Origin: Glaciozyma antarctica PI12
Lineage: Eukaryota > Basidiomycota > Microbotryomycetes > Kriegeriales > Camptobasidiaceae
Length of the DNA stretch: 64,000 bases
NCBI GenBank assembly: GCA_002917775.1
Contig: KZ627158.1
Span: forward strand, 16,745 to 80,744
Direction of reading: 5' to 3'
Shown: in pieces, positions 1-10,766 of the stretch
How the letters are laid out: every line of letters begins with the position of its first letter
Position numbering within the stretch: position 1 is the first letter of the stretch
Translations under genes and position numbers: made by a program
The notes under the pieces: model-generated
The model's input: the letters and a program-made list of their open reading frames with translations, nothing else
Told to the model about the DNA's origin: nothing
Databases searched by the model: none

Positions 1-1053
1 GCAGGCTCGCTTCTCGTTCAATCGCATCGTCGCTACGACTGGCGAAGCCATTCTTCCCCTCATCCCTGCCCTTATCGACTGCCTCATCGGTCAAATCACC
101 TTCCCCGAGCTCGCGGAGCTACTTGGCTTCCTCGGCCTCCTCAACGCCAAGTACAAGGTGCGTTCCGCCTTCCTACCGTCAACGACGAGGTTGCTGACTA
201 TCCGCCTCCCAGCTCGCCTTCGTGGAGATCCTCGACACTCTCCTGATGCCCGTCATCAACCGCGTCTTCTTCTTCCTCAAGCTCCCGGTCACCGGCACCG
301 ACGACACCGTTCAGCACTCCGTCCTCCGCCGCGCATACTTCTCCCTCCTCCTCTCCATCACCGGCGCGAACCTCCAGCAGGTCTTCTACTCGGACAGTGC
401 GTCGTCTTGTGCTCGGCTCTCTCGACCTCGCTGACGTCCCATCGCAGAGAACAAGGAGCACCTCGAAAGCATCCTTCAGAGCGTCACGCACTACATTGCG
501 AACGACTCGCTCGCCCCCGACCAGCGGTTCGGATTCATCGTCCTCAACAAGCTCCTCAACCTCTGGGTAACCCCCTTCCGCCCAGCGACGGCGCCCGCAC
601 CCGCTGTTCCCCTCCCTCCTTCGCCGATTCCTGGATTCGAGCAGTTCCTTTACAACAACGCCGTCAAGCTTTGCTTCGAGGTTCCTCTCAAGCCGAGCTT
701 CGACTACAGTGATGCGCAGAGCTACCAGGTTTGTCGCGCGTTTGCTCGCTTGCTCGTCAACGATTGCTGATCGGATTGCCGCAGGTCATCGGGGAGATTG
801 CCAACTTCCTCAAGGGCCTTCTGCAGAAGCGAGGCGTTGAGTTTGTCTCGTTCATGACCGACTCGCTCCTCCCTTCCATCCAATGCCCGCCCGACGCCGC
901 GCAAGCCTTCATGACGGCTCTTCAAGAAGCTCCAGAGTGCGTTCTTTTCGGCGCTCCGTGTTTCATTACTGACCTTCGCGCCTTCGCAGCGGCAAGCAAT
1001 TCAAGAAGTTCGCATCCGAGTGGCTTCGACAAAGTCGCGGCCCCGCCCAGTGA
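1..1053 (+). CDS. LOS1: Exportin-T (tRNA nuclear exportin), 3' part
   Basis: Exportin-T is the karyopherin-beta receptor that binds mature tRNA with Ran-GTP and carries it out of the nucleus. The gene is cut by the left edge. The part present reads through five exons (1-157, 213-396, 448-728, 785-936, 990-1053) separated by about 50-nt introns, in frame 2 at the edge, and stops at TGA 1051-1053. The helical HEAT-type text includes LIPALIDCLIGQITFPEL, LAFVEILDTLLMPVINRVFF and EIANFLKGLLQKRGVEF, as in the C-terminal third of exportin-T/XPOT. No enzymatic motif is expected. The downstream neighbour, convergent, is a tRNA 3'-processing enzyme. Family assignment is from recognised sequence; the N-terminal importin-beta region lies outside the window. 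Confidence 0.85.
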
Positions 1054-1838
1054 TCCAGTGATCCTTCTCTCCGCCTCTCGCATCTCTTAGTCGACACTCT
1101 CAACCACAATACCACCCTCTGCATCTCAACATCGTCCTTAGCATCCTTACCCTCTCAAAACTGCCGACTCGCCGTCGCACCCTCTTTTGGAAATAAAGAC
1201 AGGCCATGATACACCACCATTGCGAACCCACTGCGAGCAATCTGCTTCCGCAACACGCTCTCTCCTCTCGGTCCAGTATTCCCGGCGCGTTCACTCGTCC
1301 TCCTTCTTTCCTTCGAGGATCGCGCCCAAGACTGACGCCTCAACCGGCGGCACGCCCGACGTGAGCTGGAACGGTATCGACACGATGTAGCAATCCGTAA
1401 GGCCACTTAGCAGGCGAATCGATACCGTGATCGTGTACTGAGGAGCAGCGCGAGCTTGCGATGGGAAGGTGCGGCTGACCTCTCGCTCGACAGTTGGCTC
1501 TTGCAGCTCGGAATGAGGAAGTGCGAGGGCGTCCCGTCTTGTGAATCACGCATGTTGGCGGGCATTTGAATCTTCCCAGCTCCTGTGCGAGAGCGGGAGG
1601 CGAGAGGGACGACATCAAAGAGATTGGTGCGATTGAAGAACAAGAGACGAAAGACGACGCCTTCAATCTTGCGCGACCAGCTTGTCGCTCTCTCCTCCTC
1701 CTTCACCTGAGCTTCATGCGAGCGTGTGCGGATTCCAAGGGAGACACCCAGCTTGTCCAGCAATTCAGCAGGTGGGCCAACTTTTCGCTCGCTCGCTCGC
1801 TCTCTAGAGCGCGACAAATCTAAACGCTACATATCATG
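1054..1838. other. Convergent intergenic region, exportin-T / tRNase Z
   Basis: 3'-to-3' spacer of 785 nt. It holds both 3' UTRs and a short (CTCG)n run near 1786-1802. Reading frames here are short and lack intron-exon logic; I see no gene. Confidence 0.6.
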
Positions 1839-3323
1839 CTACTCCCCCTCTTTGACGGCGACCGCCTTCCTCTTCAGCACCTCTATCTCCATGAAATCCG
1901 CCGCAACGATCGCCTCGACCCCAGCAACCTCGCTCGCAAGCCTCTCAATCTCCCTCAACATCGCCCTCTTCTTCCCAACCCCCTCGCTCTCCCCCTCCTT
2001 CCACTCCCCGACATCCGGGTACTTGATACTAAGATGGTTCATCACCAACTTCTTCGCTCCGACCCTCTTCGCAAACTCCCCCGCCACCTCGGGCGTCGAA
2101 TGCCCATGCTCCTTTGCTTTCTCCCGCACGCTCTCGACCGTAGCCCCCTTCGCAGGCGCCTGGCTCTCATCCAGCGTCGGGAGAAAGGCGTTCGTAGACT
2201 CATGAACGAGCAGATCCGCTCCTTGCGCCAATTCGGCGCACCCACTCGCGTCGTACGTATCCCCCAGCACGACGATCTTGCGCCCTGGCCCACCGAGAGG
2301 AGGGGGGTGGAGGATCGTTCCGTCGGGGAGGGTGAGGGGGAGGCGCTTGGAGGTGAGAGTGGATAGGAGAGAGAGCGGGTTGCGGATGCCTTGAGAGCGC
2401 AGGGCGGCGACGTTGGAGGGGGATTGGAGGTGCGGGAGGAGGGAGGGGAGGTCGAGGGGGAGGGGACGGGGGAGCTCGTGAAAGATGTATCCAAGGCAAT
2501 TGACTGCGATGAGGTTTAGTTGAGTAGATGGGAGGAGGAAAAGGGACGGACTGGTGTGAAGGATTGGGCCGGCGCTGATTTGGATCCCTTCGCTCGTGAC
2601 GAAATCTTTCCAGATGCCTGAGGATTGGCGGATGTTGGAGCCCGTTCGCTCGCTCTCATGCAGGTTCGTCGCCGTTTCTGCCTCTTCGCCGTCGAAGAGT
2701 AGCTCGTGGACGACGTACGGGCGCGTAAGGATCGATTGGGTGAGGCGGAGATTCATGCGAAGGAATTCTCGCAGGCCAGAGGGGCCGTAGATCTCTGTTG
2801 CGGGCTGTGATATAATCAGCAAGACTCAATTGGCGTAGAGCCAGGACGTACGGCGGTCGCGGGCTTCTTCGTGCGAGGATCGATCATTCCGGGGAGGACT
2901 CCGCCTTCTCCTGCGCTGATGGTGCAGAGCAGTCCAGCGAGACCGTTGATGTGATCACCTGTAATTCAGCGAAAAAATTAGAAGGAGCTGCGAAGGCCTG
3001 CAGTGGAGCAGCTTACCGTGCATATGCGTTACGAAGATCTTCGAGACGGCGCTCATCTTCAGGTTGCTCTTCATGAACTGATGCTGTGTTCCTTCGCCGA
3101 CGTCCACGACCCAGCTGTATAACCAGCCGTCAGTTTTTTTGTTCGCCCACTACTGAAACGAAAGGCGCACATGCGAGAGTCCAGCTTGAGCGCGAGCGAG
3201 GAGACGTTGCGGCTTTCGCAAGGCCTTCCTGCGGCCGTTCCGAGAAACTACCAGCGTCTAGAGTCGGCACTTGGCCACGGACCGAGTGATTGCACTCACT
3301 GTGAGAGAGATATGGCCGGGCAT
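1839..3323 (-). CDS. Ribonuclease Z (tRNase Z), short ELAC1-like form
   Basis: This metallo-beta-lactamase endoribonuclease cuts the 3' trailer from pre-tRNA. Start ATG at 3323-3321 begins a 24-nt exon (MPGHISLT) that splices to FLGTAAGRPCESRNVSSL, the typical N-terminus with the RNVSS substrate loop. Then come DVGEGTQ, the zinc motif HMHGDH (exons around 3017 and 2958) and GLAGLLCTISAGEGG. The long last exon carries GDTYDASG, LLVHESTN, AKEHGHSTP and VMNHLS, covering the remaining metal ligands. At roughly 430 residues it is the short form, most like animal ELAC1 (shared KEHGHSTP and GLLCTIS). The model fungal enzymes I know are the long duplicated form (Trz1). Four clear introns; stop TAG 1841-1839. 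No targeting peptide is evident, so nuclear/cytosolic action is likely. Confidence 0.9.
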
Positions 3324-4281
3324 AAGCGAGCGGCGGGGAGGTCGATGCTCTGGCGCAGGTGGAGAAGAGGAGAGTCGTGAGGTGGACGAGACACTACGCC
3401 GAACGATACGGGAACGTAGAGCGTGCTGTGGAGAGTATTGGCGAGTCGATCGAAGTGGTTGGAGGGAGTGGATCGGCGGGAGAACTGAACGAGCGAAGAG
3501 CATGCACCGTCGAATCGAGTCAAGCGAAGAAGGGCTGAGGCAGACCCAGGGCTGGCTCCTTGCCTTTTTTGAGCTTGGCCTGCGTTGCTCTCGGGCAGAT
3601 ACGAGCAGTCTTCTTCGAGGGGAGGTGGGGGAAGGAGAGGAAGAGCACCTCCACTCGAGATTGTTGTTGAGCGACTCGACGACGCCAACTCTCCGACTCC
3701 TCCCAACCACCTTCTCCGAGCGAACACCCGCCTACGAAGTCCTACACTCCTAACTACCGCCTGGACGACTACGCGTGAGCAGCAGCTTGCCCCAGAGCCG
3801 CCTGCATCGGTCAACACGGCAACGGGTCCACTCAGCAACTCCTCCTTCTCTCAGCGCGCACGCCTCTATCCAACGCTCGCCAATCTCTGCAGAAGGCTCT
3901 GAGCTATATCGGCTTGAAGGAGGAACTTTGTGGTAGACCTAGGCAGCCAGAGCTAGGTGAGTGCGTGCGGGCCTCTTCTTAGCTGCCGCGTGGTCGTCCT
4001 GCTCGACGCCGGAGCTCGACGCCTTCAAGGGCGAGAACAGCTGATGGATATTCAAAGCTCAGCGACTGGTGCAGCTCAGGCAGCTAGCTGCTCCGGTTGC
4101 GGCTTCCACGCTTCGCCTGCGCAACGCAGCTGGACGAGAGCTCCAGCGTGGTGCGGCAGGCCTACCTGGGGCTGAGCAAGACCCGAAGACGATCCTGAGC
4201 AACGCTGACTCTATTTCCAACCCTTCGTAGGCACCAGCTAGCCTTCGAGCGAGCGAGTCGCCTCGAACCCTCTACCCAGCC
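3324..4281. promoter_or_regulatory. Divergent promoter region, tRNase Z / CLIP-170-like gene
   Basis: 958-nt head-to-head spacer that must contain both promoters and 5' UTRs. Overlapping frames occur on both strands, as expected for GC-rich DNA, but none shows conserved protein text. A GAGCGAGCGAG/CT-rich stretch lies just before the ATG at 4282. No specific element can be assigned. Confidence 0.5.
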
Positions 4282-7200
4282 ATGTCCCTCCGACCTCCTA
4301 CCACCCCCCGCCAACCCTCCTCGCTCCCCACTCCGCGCCGTAAATCCATGGTCGGCCAGGCTCTTCTCCCTGGCTCCCTCCTCTTCCCTCGCTCGACCGA
4401 CGAGCTCGACGCCCTCTCCGAAGCGATGCGCAAGAACAACCCGGCGCGGTACGACTCTCCCGACCCCTACGCACCAGGGCACAGTCGCGGGAGCTCCGAC
4501 ACACCCAGCCCGGTGACTGGTCTGCGCGAAGGGATCGGAGCGTCCGGAGCAGGCGCAGCTTCGCCGGTCGAGGAGAGGAAGAGGGCGGCGTTGCGTCGGC
4601 CCAGCATGATGAACCTTCGCGCTTCGATGGCGAAGAGCGTTTCAAGACCAGGCACTCCGTCGTCTGGAAGCACGCCGAGGACGCCGCAGCTCCCGGCGAG
4701 AAGCAAGACTCCCACCGGATTCGGGAGCTCCATCTCGAGCAGGGTCGCACCTGCAACGCCCAAGACGGCGCCACCTCCAAGAGCACCCAAGCTCGGGGTA
4801 GGAGATGTAGTGCTGCTGGAGGTGGGAGGAGCCGCGATGGAGGGGACAGTGAGATTCTTGGGCGAGGTGGACGGGAAGGAGGGCAACTGGGGTGGCGTCG
4901 AGCTGGACGAGGCGTGGACTGGGAAGGGGAAGAACGATGGTAGCGTCAAGGGGTGCGTCCGTTCGAGCTGAAGGTGCAGGTACAGCGACGGGAGCTAACG
5001 ATTGCACGATTCGCAGAACGCAGTATTTCGCCTGCCCACCTCTCTGCGGCCTCTTCCTCCCCATCTCTAAAATCATGCTCAAACCCATGCCCCCTCCTGC
5101 ACGACCCTCCTCCTCCATCGACGCCGCGTCTCGCATCACGGCCGGCTCCCGCGCGTCCAAGTACCTCGGCATGACCGCCAAAGAGCTCGCCAGCAGACGC
5201 CTCGCAACCTCCACCTCCTCGCCCTCGAAAACGACTCCCAAGCGCGCTGCAAGCCCCGAGAAGCTCGCACTAGGCAGCTCGACGCCTGCGTCCCTCTCCA
5301 CCCCTCGTGCCGCTCGAGCTCCTCGACCCACCGGTACTCCCTCCTACGCCACTCCGCGCAAGTCTATCGCCACGCCACGCGCATCTCTTGGCGCATCACT
5401 CAAACGACCACCTTCCTCCCTCCGCAGTCACCCAACCGACGTCCCTCCCGTCCCCATCGCCTTCCAAGCTCGCAGCATGACTCCCTCTTCCATCTCTGGC
5501 CGAGGAACTCCTTCAATCTCTGGCCGCGGGACTCCATCCATCTCCGGCTGTGGGACTCCCTCCATTTCCAGCCGTCGGATGAGCATCGCGACCGACTCGT
5601 CGCTCATCAGTCGACCAGCGACGCCGAGTGCGCGGAGCATCTCGCGGCAGTCGTTCGCGTCGAGCATTTCGAGGCAGTCGCACAAGTCGTATGGCGACGA
5701 GGGAGAGGACTTGCGCAAGGCGTTGGAGGAGGCGAGGGAGGCGAGGAAGAAGGAGGGAGAGGTGCGGAGGTTGCTGGAGGGAAGCGAGCGGGTGGGGAGG
5801 GAGATGGAGGATAAACTGGGGGAAAGGGAGCACGAGCTCAAGGAGGTGCAGGAGAGGTTGGCGGGGTTGGAGCGGGAGAAGGAGAGGGAAAAGGAGAGGG
5901 AGCTCGAGCGCGTCGCAGGGATTGGAGATGCGGAGGGAGCGAAGGAGCGAGAGCAGTTGCGACTGAGGGAACTGGAGGACCGCGTCGAGGAGCTGGCGAG
6001 GAGCGAGGCGAGCGTCAAGACAGCGGCGGAGAAGCAGGCGCGCGAGTGGGAGAACAAGTTTGCGGCGCGGCAGAGCGAGCTCGAGGCCCTGAGGGAGCGG
6101 ATGGCGCAGGCGACGAAGGAGGCGGACGAGGAGCGAGTCGACCTCAACTCTCAGATCGAAAAGCTACGCGCAGCTGGACAGGCGCTGTGCGAGACGTACG
6201 AGGATCGGGTCGCCGAAGCCGAGGATCGTCGCCTCGAGAGCGTCGAGCTCGTCGACTCGCTTTCGGCTCAGCTTGCTCGACTGCAGGCCGACCGCCCGGC
6301 GACTCCTCCTTCGCCTTCAATGCGCCTCCGGTCGTCGCACTCGTCGGCGCACACCTCCGCCGCGGACGTGATCGATGCGGAGAACGCGCTGGCCGACTTG
6401 GAGCACATGCGCAAGCAGATTGCGACGTTGGAGGAGCAGCTCGAGGAGACCAGGATGCATCTCGATTCAGAGGTCACCGACGCGCGGAGGAGGAGGCAGA
6501 AGAGCGGCGAGGTCGAGACGATCCTCAAGAAGGAGGTCAAGACGCTTCGCGAGACGATTGGTGCGCTCGTCTGTTCCTTCGTGCGTGTCGAGAGCTCGCT
6601 AACCGGCGTCTACTCCACCAGAACGATCTACTCAGGCCGAATTGCGAGCCGCCGCCCGTATCGAAGAGCTCGAGGAGGCCCTCATCGAGTCCCAGACGGC
6701 GTTGGAGAACGAACGGTCCGAGGTCGAAGGTCTCCGGCACGACGCCTCTGGTACCTCGAGCAACGAGCTCGCCGACGAGATCAAGCGCGCCAACAAGCAG
6801 CTCGCGACGCTCAAAGCCGAGCGCCAGGCCTCTCTACGCGAGCTCGAGGACGCTCGTCGGGAGGCTACGAGGAACGCCGACCTTGTCAACGAGCTTCGCG
6901 TGGACTTGCGCGCCGCCGAGAAGGAGATCGACAAGTACCACCGCTCTCCAGGACGCTCAGGCTCGATTACCAGCGAGTTGGACGCCTACACCGGCTCTCC
7001 CACCACCGGCGCTATCGAGGTCCGCACCGATCGGCTTTCGGTGCTCAGACTCAACGCCGCTACTCCCATTCAGCAGACCTCCCAGGACACGCCTTCATCG
7101 TTCTCGTCGCCTACGACACGTCGGGACTCGGCTACGAGCCTCTCGAGCAGGCGGTCTGCGTCGGGCAAGGACGAGCTCACTGCGATGCGCGAGCAGATCG

Positions 7201-8114
7201 TCGGGCTGAAGGTCATTATCGCGACGTTGACGGAGGAGAACCAGAAGATGATGGACCGCAACACGTCTCTTATGAGCGAGTCGCAGGAGCTCAAGTGCGT
7301 TCTGTCCTGTTCGACTAAGACTCGCCGCTGACTTTGATTCGCAGGGACGCTCAACGATCGCTCGAAGCTACCGTGAACAAGTGCGCTCAACTTTCTCAGT
7401 CTCGCTTACTCTCTGCTGACGTCTCTGTTCCGCAGCTTGATGGCCGAGATGGCTTCTAGATCGAACGTTCCCAGCGCTGTCGTCAACGAGCGCGCACAGC
7501 TCCTCGGCGCCGCCCCTCTCCAGCGCGAAATCGACGAGCTCAAGACGAAGCTCAAGGAGGCGGAGAAGCGTTCAGAACGCGAGATCAAGGCGCTCAACCA
7601 GGAGGTACGTCGCTGCGTCGAAAGGTCGCGAGAAGAAGGAGCTGACATGGCTTCTCGCAGGTCACCGAGCTCGAATCGCTCGTCGAATCCAAGATCTACC
7701 GCGAGGACGAACTCGAGTCGGAGCTGGAGAAGTACAAGAATCTTGCGGCGAAAGCGCCGGCTGCGCCGGCTGCGTCGAGCAAGACGAATGGCTCCACCGC
7801 GGTCGCCGACGACGTTTGCGACATGTGCGGTGAGTCGGGTCATGACCTCGACTCCTGCCCGATCTGTACGTCTTCTTCTCGCGCTCTAAGACTCGCTATT
7901 CACCTTCCTCTCCGCAGTCGGGAACTTGGCGGCGAGCCCGACGAAGGGGAAGAAGTCGCCGGTCTCGATTCCGCAGAACGGAGCCGACTTCTGTGACGAT
8001 TGCGAGGTGAGCTCGCGTTCTCTGGCTACCAGAGCATCGTACTGATTAGCTCACCGCGTACAGGAGTACGGCCACTCGCTCGAAGATTGCCCCCTCGCCA
8101 ACGAGATCTTTTAG
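4282..8114 (+). CDS. CLIP-170-family microtubule plus-end tracking protein (CAP-Gly, coiled coil, two zinc knuckles)
   Basis: Likely binds growing microtubule plus ends and EB1/dynein partners, like S. pombe Tip1 or animal CLIP-170. Eight exons (4282-4952, 5017-6560, 6622-7294, 7345-7380, 7436-7604, 7661-7865, 7918-8006, 8064-8114) give about 1145 residues. Order: Ser/Pro/Thr-rich N-terminus; CAP-Gly domain across the first intron (GVGDVVLLEVGG, GKNDGSVKG, then TQYFACPP); Ser/Pro linker with repeated SISGRGTP units (5500-5575); long Glu/Arg/Leu coiled coil (about 5690-7000 and onward); two C-terminal CCHC knuckles, CDMCGESGHDLDSC and CDDCEEYGHSLEDC, as in CLIP-170. The 36-nt exon 4 keeps the frame. 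Stop TAG 8112-8114. The family call is strong; the orthologue within CLIP proteins is not settled. Confidence 0.92.
5490..5577 (+). repeat. In-frame tandem repeat SISGRGTP in the CLIP-170-like protein
   Basis: Four near-identical units of about 27-30 nt encode SISGRGTP, SISGRGTP, SISGCGTP and SISSRR. Each unit carries a TP/SP-type phosphoacceptor in a basic context, just upstream of the coiled coil, where linker phosphorylation could tune microtubule binding (inference). Confidence 0.7.
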
Positions 8115-8378
8115 ATTCCCTCGACGTCGTTCGATACACCACCCCTCGCATCTTCCTTCGACTTTCGCTCCCTCCTCCCTTTAATCGAAGTTTGTGTAGT
8201 AATCTCCTGCATTTGTGACCACCATTTCGGAATTGGCTCTGCTGGTGCAGCGACTCGGGCTCTCGTTGTTGGTCTCGAGCGTTAAGCGACGCGCTCGCGA
8301 CCCGAGCAACATCGCCTTTCTTCTCTTCTCTCTCGAACCGTGGCAGCGACTTTATCTCTGCGTCTAATCCCAGTGCGT

Positions 8379-10234
8379 TTATTGCGCCGCGACTCCCTGT
8401 ATCCGAATATCGTGTCCATCCGTCGAAGACTCCGCCGACAGCCTGCAAGTAACGACACTGCGCGCATTCGTCAGCCACCGCTCTCCTCTGCTCGAAACCG
8501 ACTCACTGATCCCCATGCGGCAGGTCCATTCCCACCACCGCCCACCTGCGCCCGCATCAGCCAATCGCGACTTCGAAGAGCGAAAAACACGCACAGCGAA
8601 CTCCCAATCGGATCATGCTTGTACGCATCAACCATGCTCACCTTCCCCACATTCCCATCAATCCAGCACCCCATCCTCCCCGGTGCGATCGCATGCCCCA
8701 CGCCATTCGAGCTCCACACGAACAACCCCACGCGCGTCCCAACGAAAGGGAACGAGATGAGCGCGCCGACTTCGTTGGATTGGTAAGCTGATTTTCCGTT
8801 CCATTCGATGATGGACCAGGAGGAGGAAGTGGTTGATGCGATTGGGAGGAGGGGGTGAGTTTTCGAGGAGGCGAAATCGCATGAGGGAGTGACGGGTGGC
8901 GGGACGGAGGGATTCGTGTACTGCTTTCCCATCGTCAGCTCGCGCGCAGGGAGAGAAAAGAAGGACGTACGGTGTCCCAGAGGAAGATGGCGGGGACTTT
9001 ACCGAGGATATCGTGCCCTGGCCAGATGCCGACGCGTGCGTGAGGAGGATAGGAAAGACGTCGTTGGGCTTCGCACGTCTGTTCGCGCATGTACAGCGTG
9101 AGCATATCCCCTAGTGCTTTGTGCGAATTAGCAGAGATGTGTCGCTGGTGCCGAATCGCGTTAGTGAGGTTTCTGGAGGAGGGGAGGACGGACGAACGAG
9201 GTCGGTTCCTCCGGCGTCGTCGGCGGCGAAGAAGTTGGCGGTTTGGTCGCGGTGGAGGATGAGGTGGGGGAGGAGGAAGTTACGGATGGAGATGACGGGG
9301 ACGTCAAAGAACTCTGACATGACTCTGCGCATGTTTTCGGGTTAGCAGCGAGACGAGGGAGGGCGAGCGGGCGACGAGTGAGGTGTAGGCTGGGGCCGCA
9401 ACGGAGGTAGGAAAGCACGCACAGTGATGATACGAGTCCTCGTGCTAGGTCTGGGAAGGCCAGCGCGAATACTGAAGCGCGAATGACGGCAGGTTCTTGG
9501 GGGAGGTTGAGGAGAAGGCGGAAGAGGGTATCGTCGGCCTTGTACGTCGCGTCGGTAGCTTCGTTGTTGATGTCCTGCGTTCCAGGCATCAGTACGGCCA
9601 GCGAGACGCTGGGGAGAACGTACGAGCTCTACGATGTACATGTCCAGATCGGTCGGCAATACCGTGTGGAAGCTGGAGGGCAACAAGCGTCAGCGAGCCA
9701 TTCTCAACGCGCCGCTACTACACGCCGATCTCATCTCTGAGCTGGCACTCACCAGTAGCCATAGAACTCGCCTGAAAACGCGCGCCATCAGCTGCCTCTC
9801 CCCTCCCAGACGAGAAGCCGCGACTCACTATTCATCCCCGCCGAGCTCTCATCAAACCTCTTGACCTGCCCCGGAAACAACTGCAACATCCCCTCCAAGA
9901 AGTGATCATGGTACGTCGGCTTCCCCCTCAATCCGTGCCCCTGCGTGACGCTAGCCCCAATCACTCCAATCGTAATCTCCTCTCCCCTCAGCCCCTTCTC
10001 GAGCATCTTGCGCACGCGGTACCCACTCCCCTCGTACGCCCTACTAAGCCTAATATTGTCGATCCCGTACGAGCAGAGCGGGTCCGAGGGGTCGAGGATA
10101 CAAGGCTCGCAGGAGGTGGTAGGGGAGATGGAGAGGGTTGGGACGGGCGGGGGGGAGGAATGAAAGTAGAGGAGGACGAGGGCGTTGAGGATTATGAGAG
10201 CGATCAGGGAGAGGGGGAGCTGGCGTGGTGCCAT
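8379..10234 (-). CDS. SGNH-hydrolase-like type II membrane protein (capsule-associated-protein-like family)
   Basis: Predicted secretory-pathway membrane protein. From ATG 10234 the N-terminus MAPRQLPLSLIALIILNALV is a signal anchor with little cytosolic tail, followed by a Pro/Ser stalk. The GDSL-like block I is ITIGVIGASVTQGHG, then SSAGMNSEFYGYW across a 19-nt exon, DLDMYIVEL, DINNEATDATYKADD (block V-like) and VPVISIRNFLLP. The C-terminal half (SWSIIEWNGKSAY, GRMGCWIDG, GDHVVTCRL) resembles the beta-sandwich tail of basidiomycete capsule-associated proteins. The end comes from two small introns that join LWAVVGMDLPHGD to HVVTCRLSAESS and stop TAA 8381-8379. At least seven exons. The substrate is unknown; a role in acylating or trimming surface polysaccharide is inferred from the family. 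Confidence 0.75.
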
Positions 10235-10766
10235 CTTGGCCGCGTACTGGTCGTGTGTTGGCGCTGGGAGAGGCGCGTTGAGAGGAGCGGGGGAGGGACG
10301 CGGGCGGGGCGGGTGGAGGGGAGGTGTTCCCTCAGCTGTGGCGCGGTGCTGTGCCGAGCTGGGCTGAGCTGAGTCTGAGGGGAGGAGAGAGACACTTAGG
10401 GCCCTTCCGGATCAGGTTCAACAGGCCAATTCCGCGATAATCACTTTTTCTCATCTCATTGAGTGAACATCCTTAGCAGAATGAACAGCGACAGAAGTGA
10501 GAACGAGTCGAGAGAAAGCACCTCGGAGTTGGATCGAGGAGAGAGGACTCCGCACACGCTCAGGCCTCGCGCGTTCGGAGTCCGGAAGCAGCGAGATCGT
10601 GTCCTGAGACCTCTTCAGAGCGATGTCGACGTCGCTAGCAACGATTCGCTCTCTTCGAAATAGCTCATCAGGTTTCCAGCATGAGCCACTTCCAAGAGAC
10701 GGGGTGAACCGACCCAAGCAGTCGAGACCAGCAAGGCGCAAGTATTCAATTCCATCAGCGAGCCTA
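10235..10766. other. Intergenic region between SGNH-like gene and dienoyl-CoA isomerase gene
   Basis: 532 nt between tandem minus-strand genes. It should hold the promoter of the SGNH-like gene and the 3' UTR of the isomerase. I see no gene, RNA or repeat. Confidence 0.5.
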
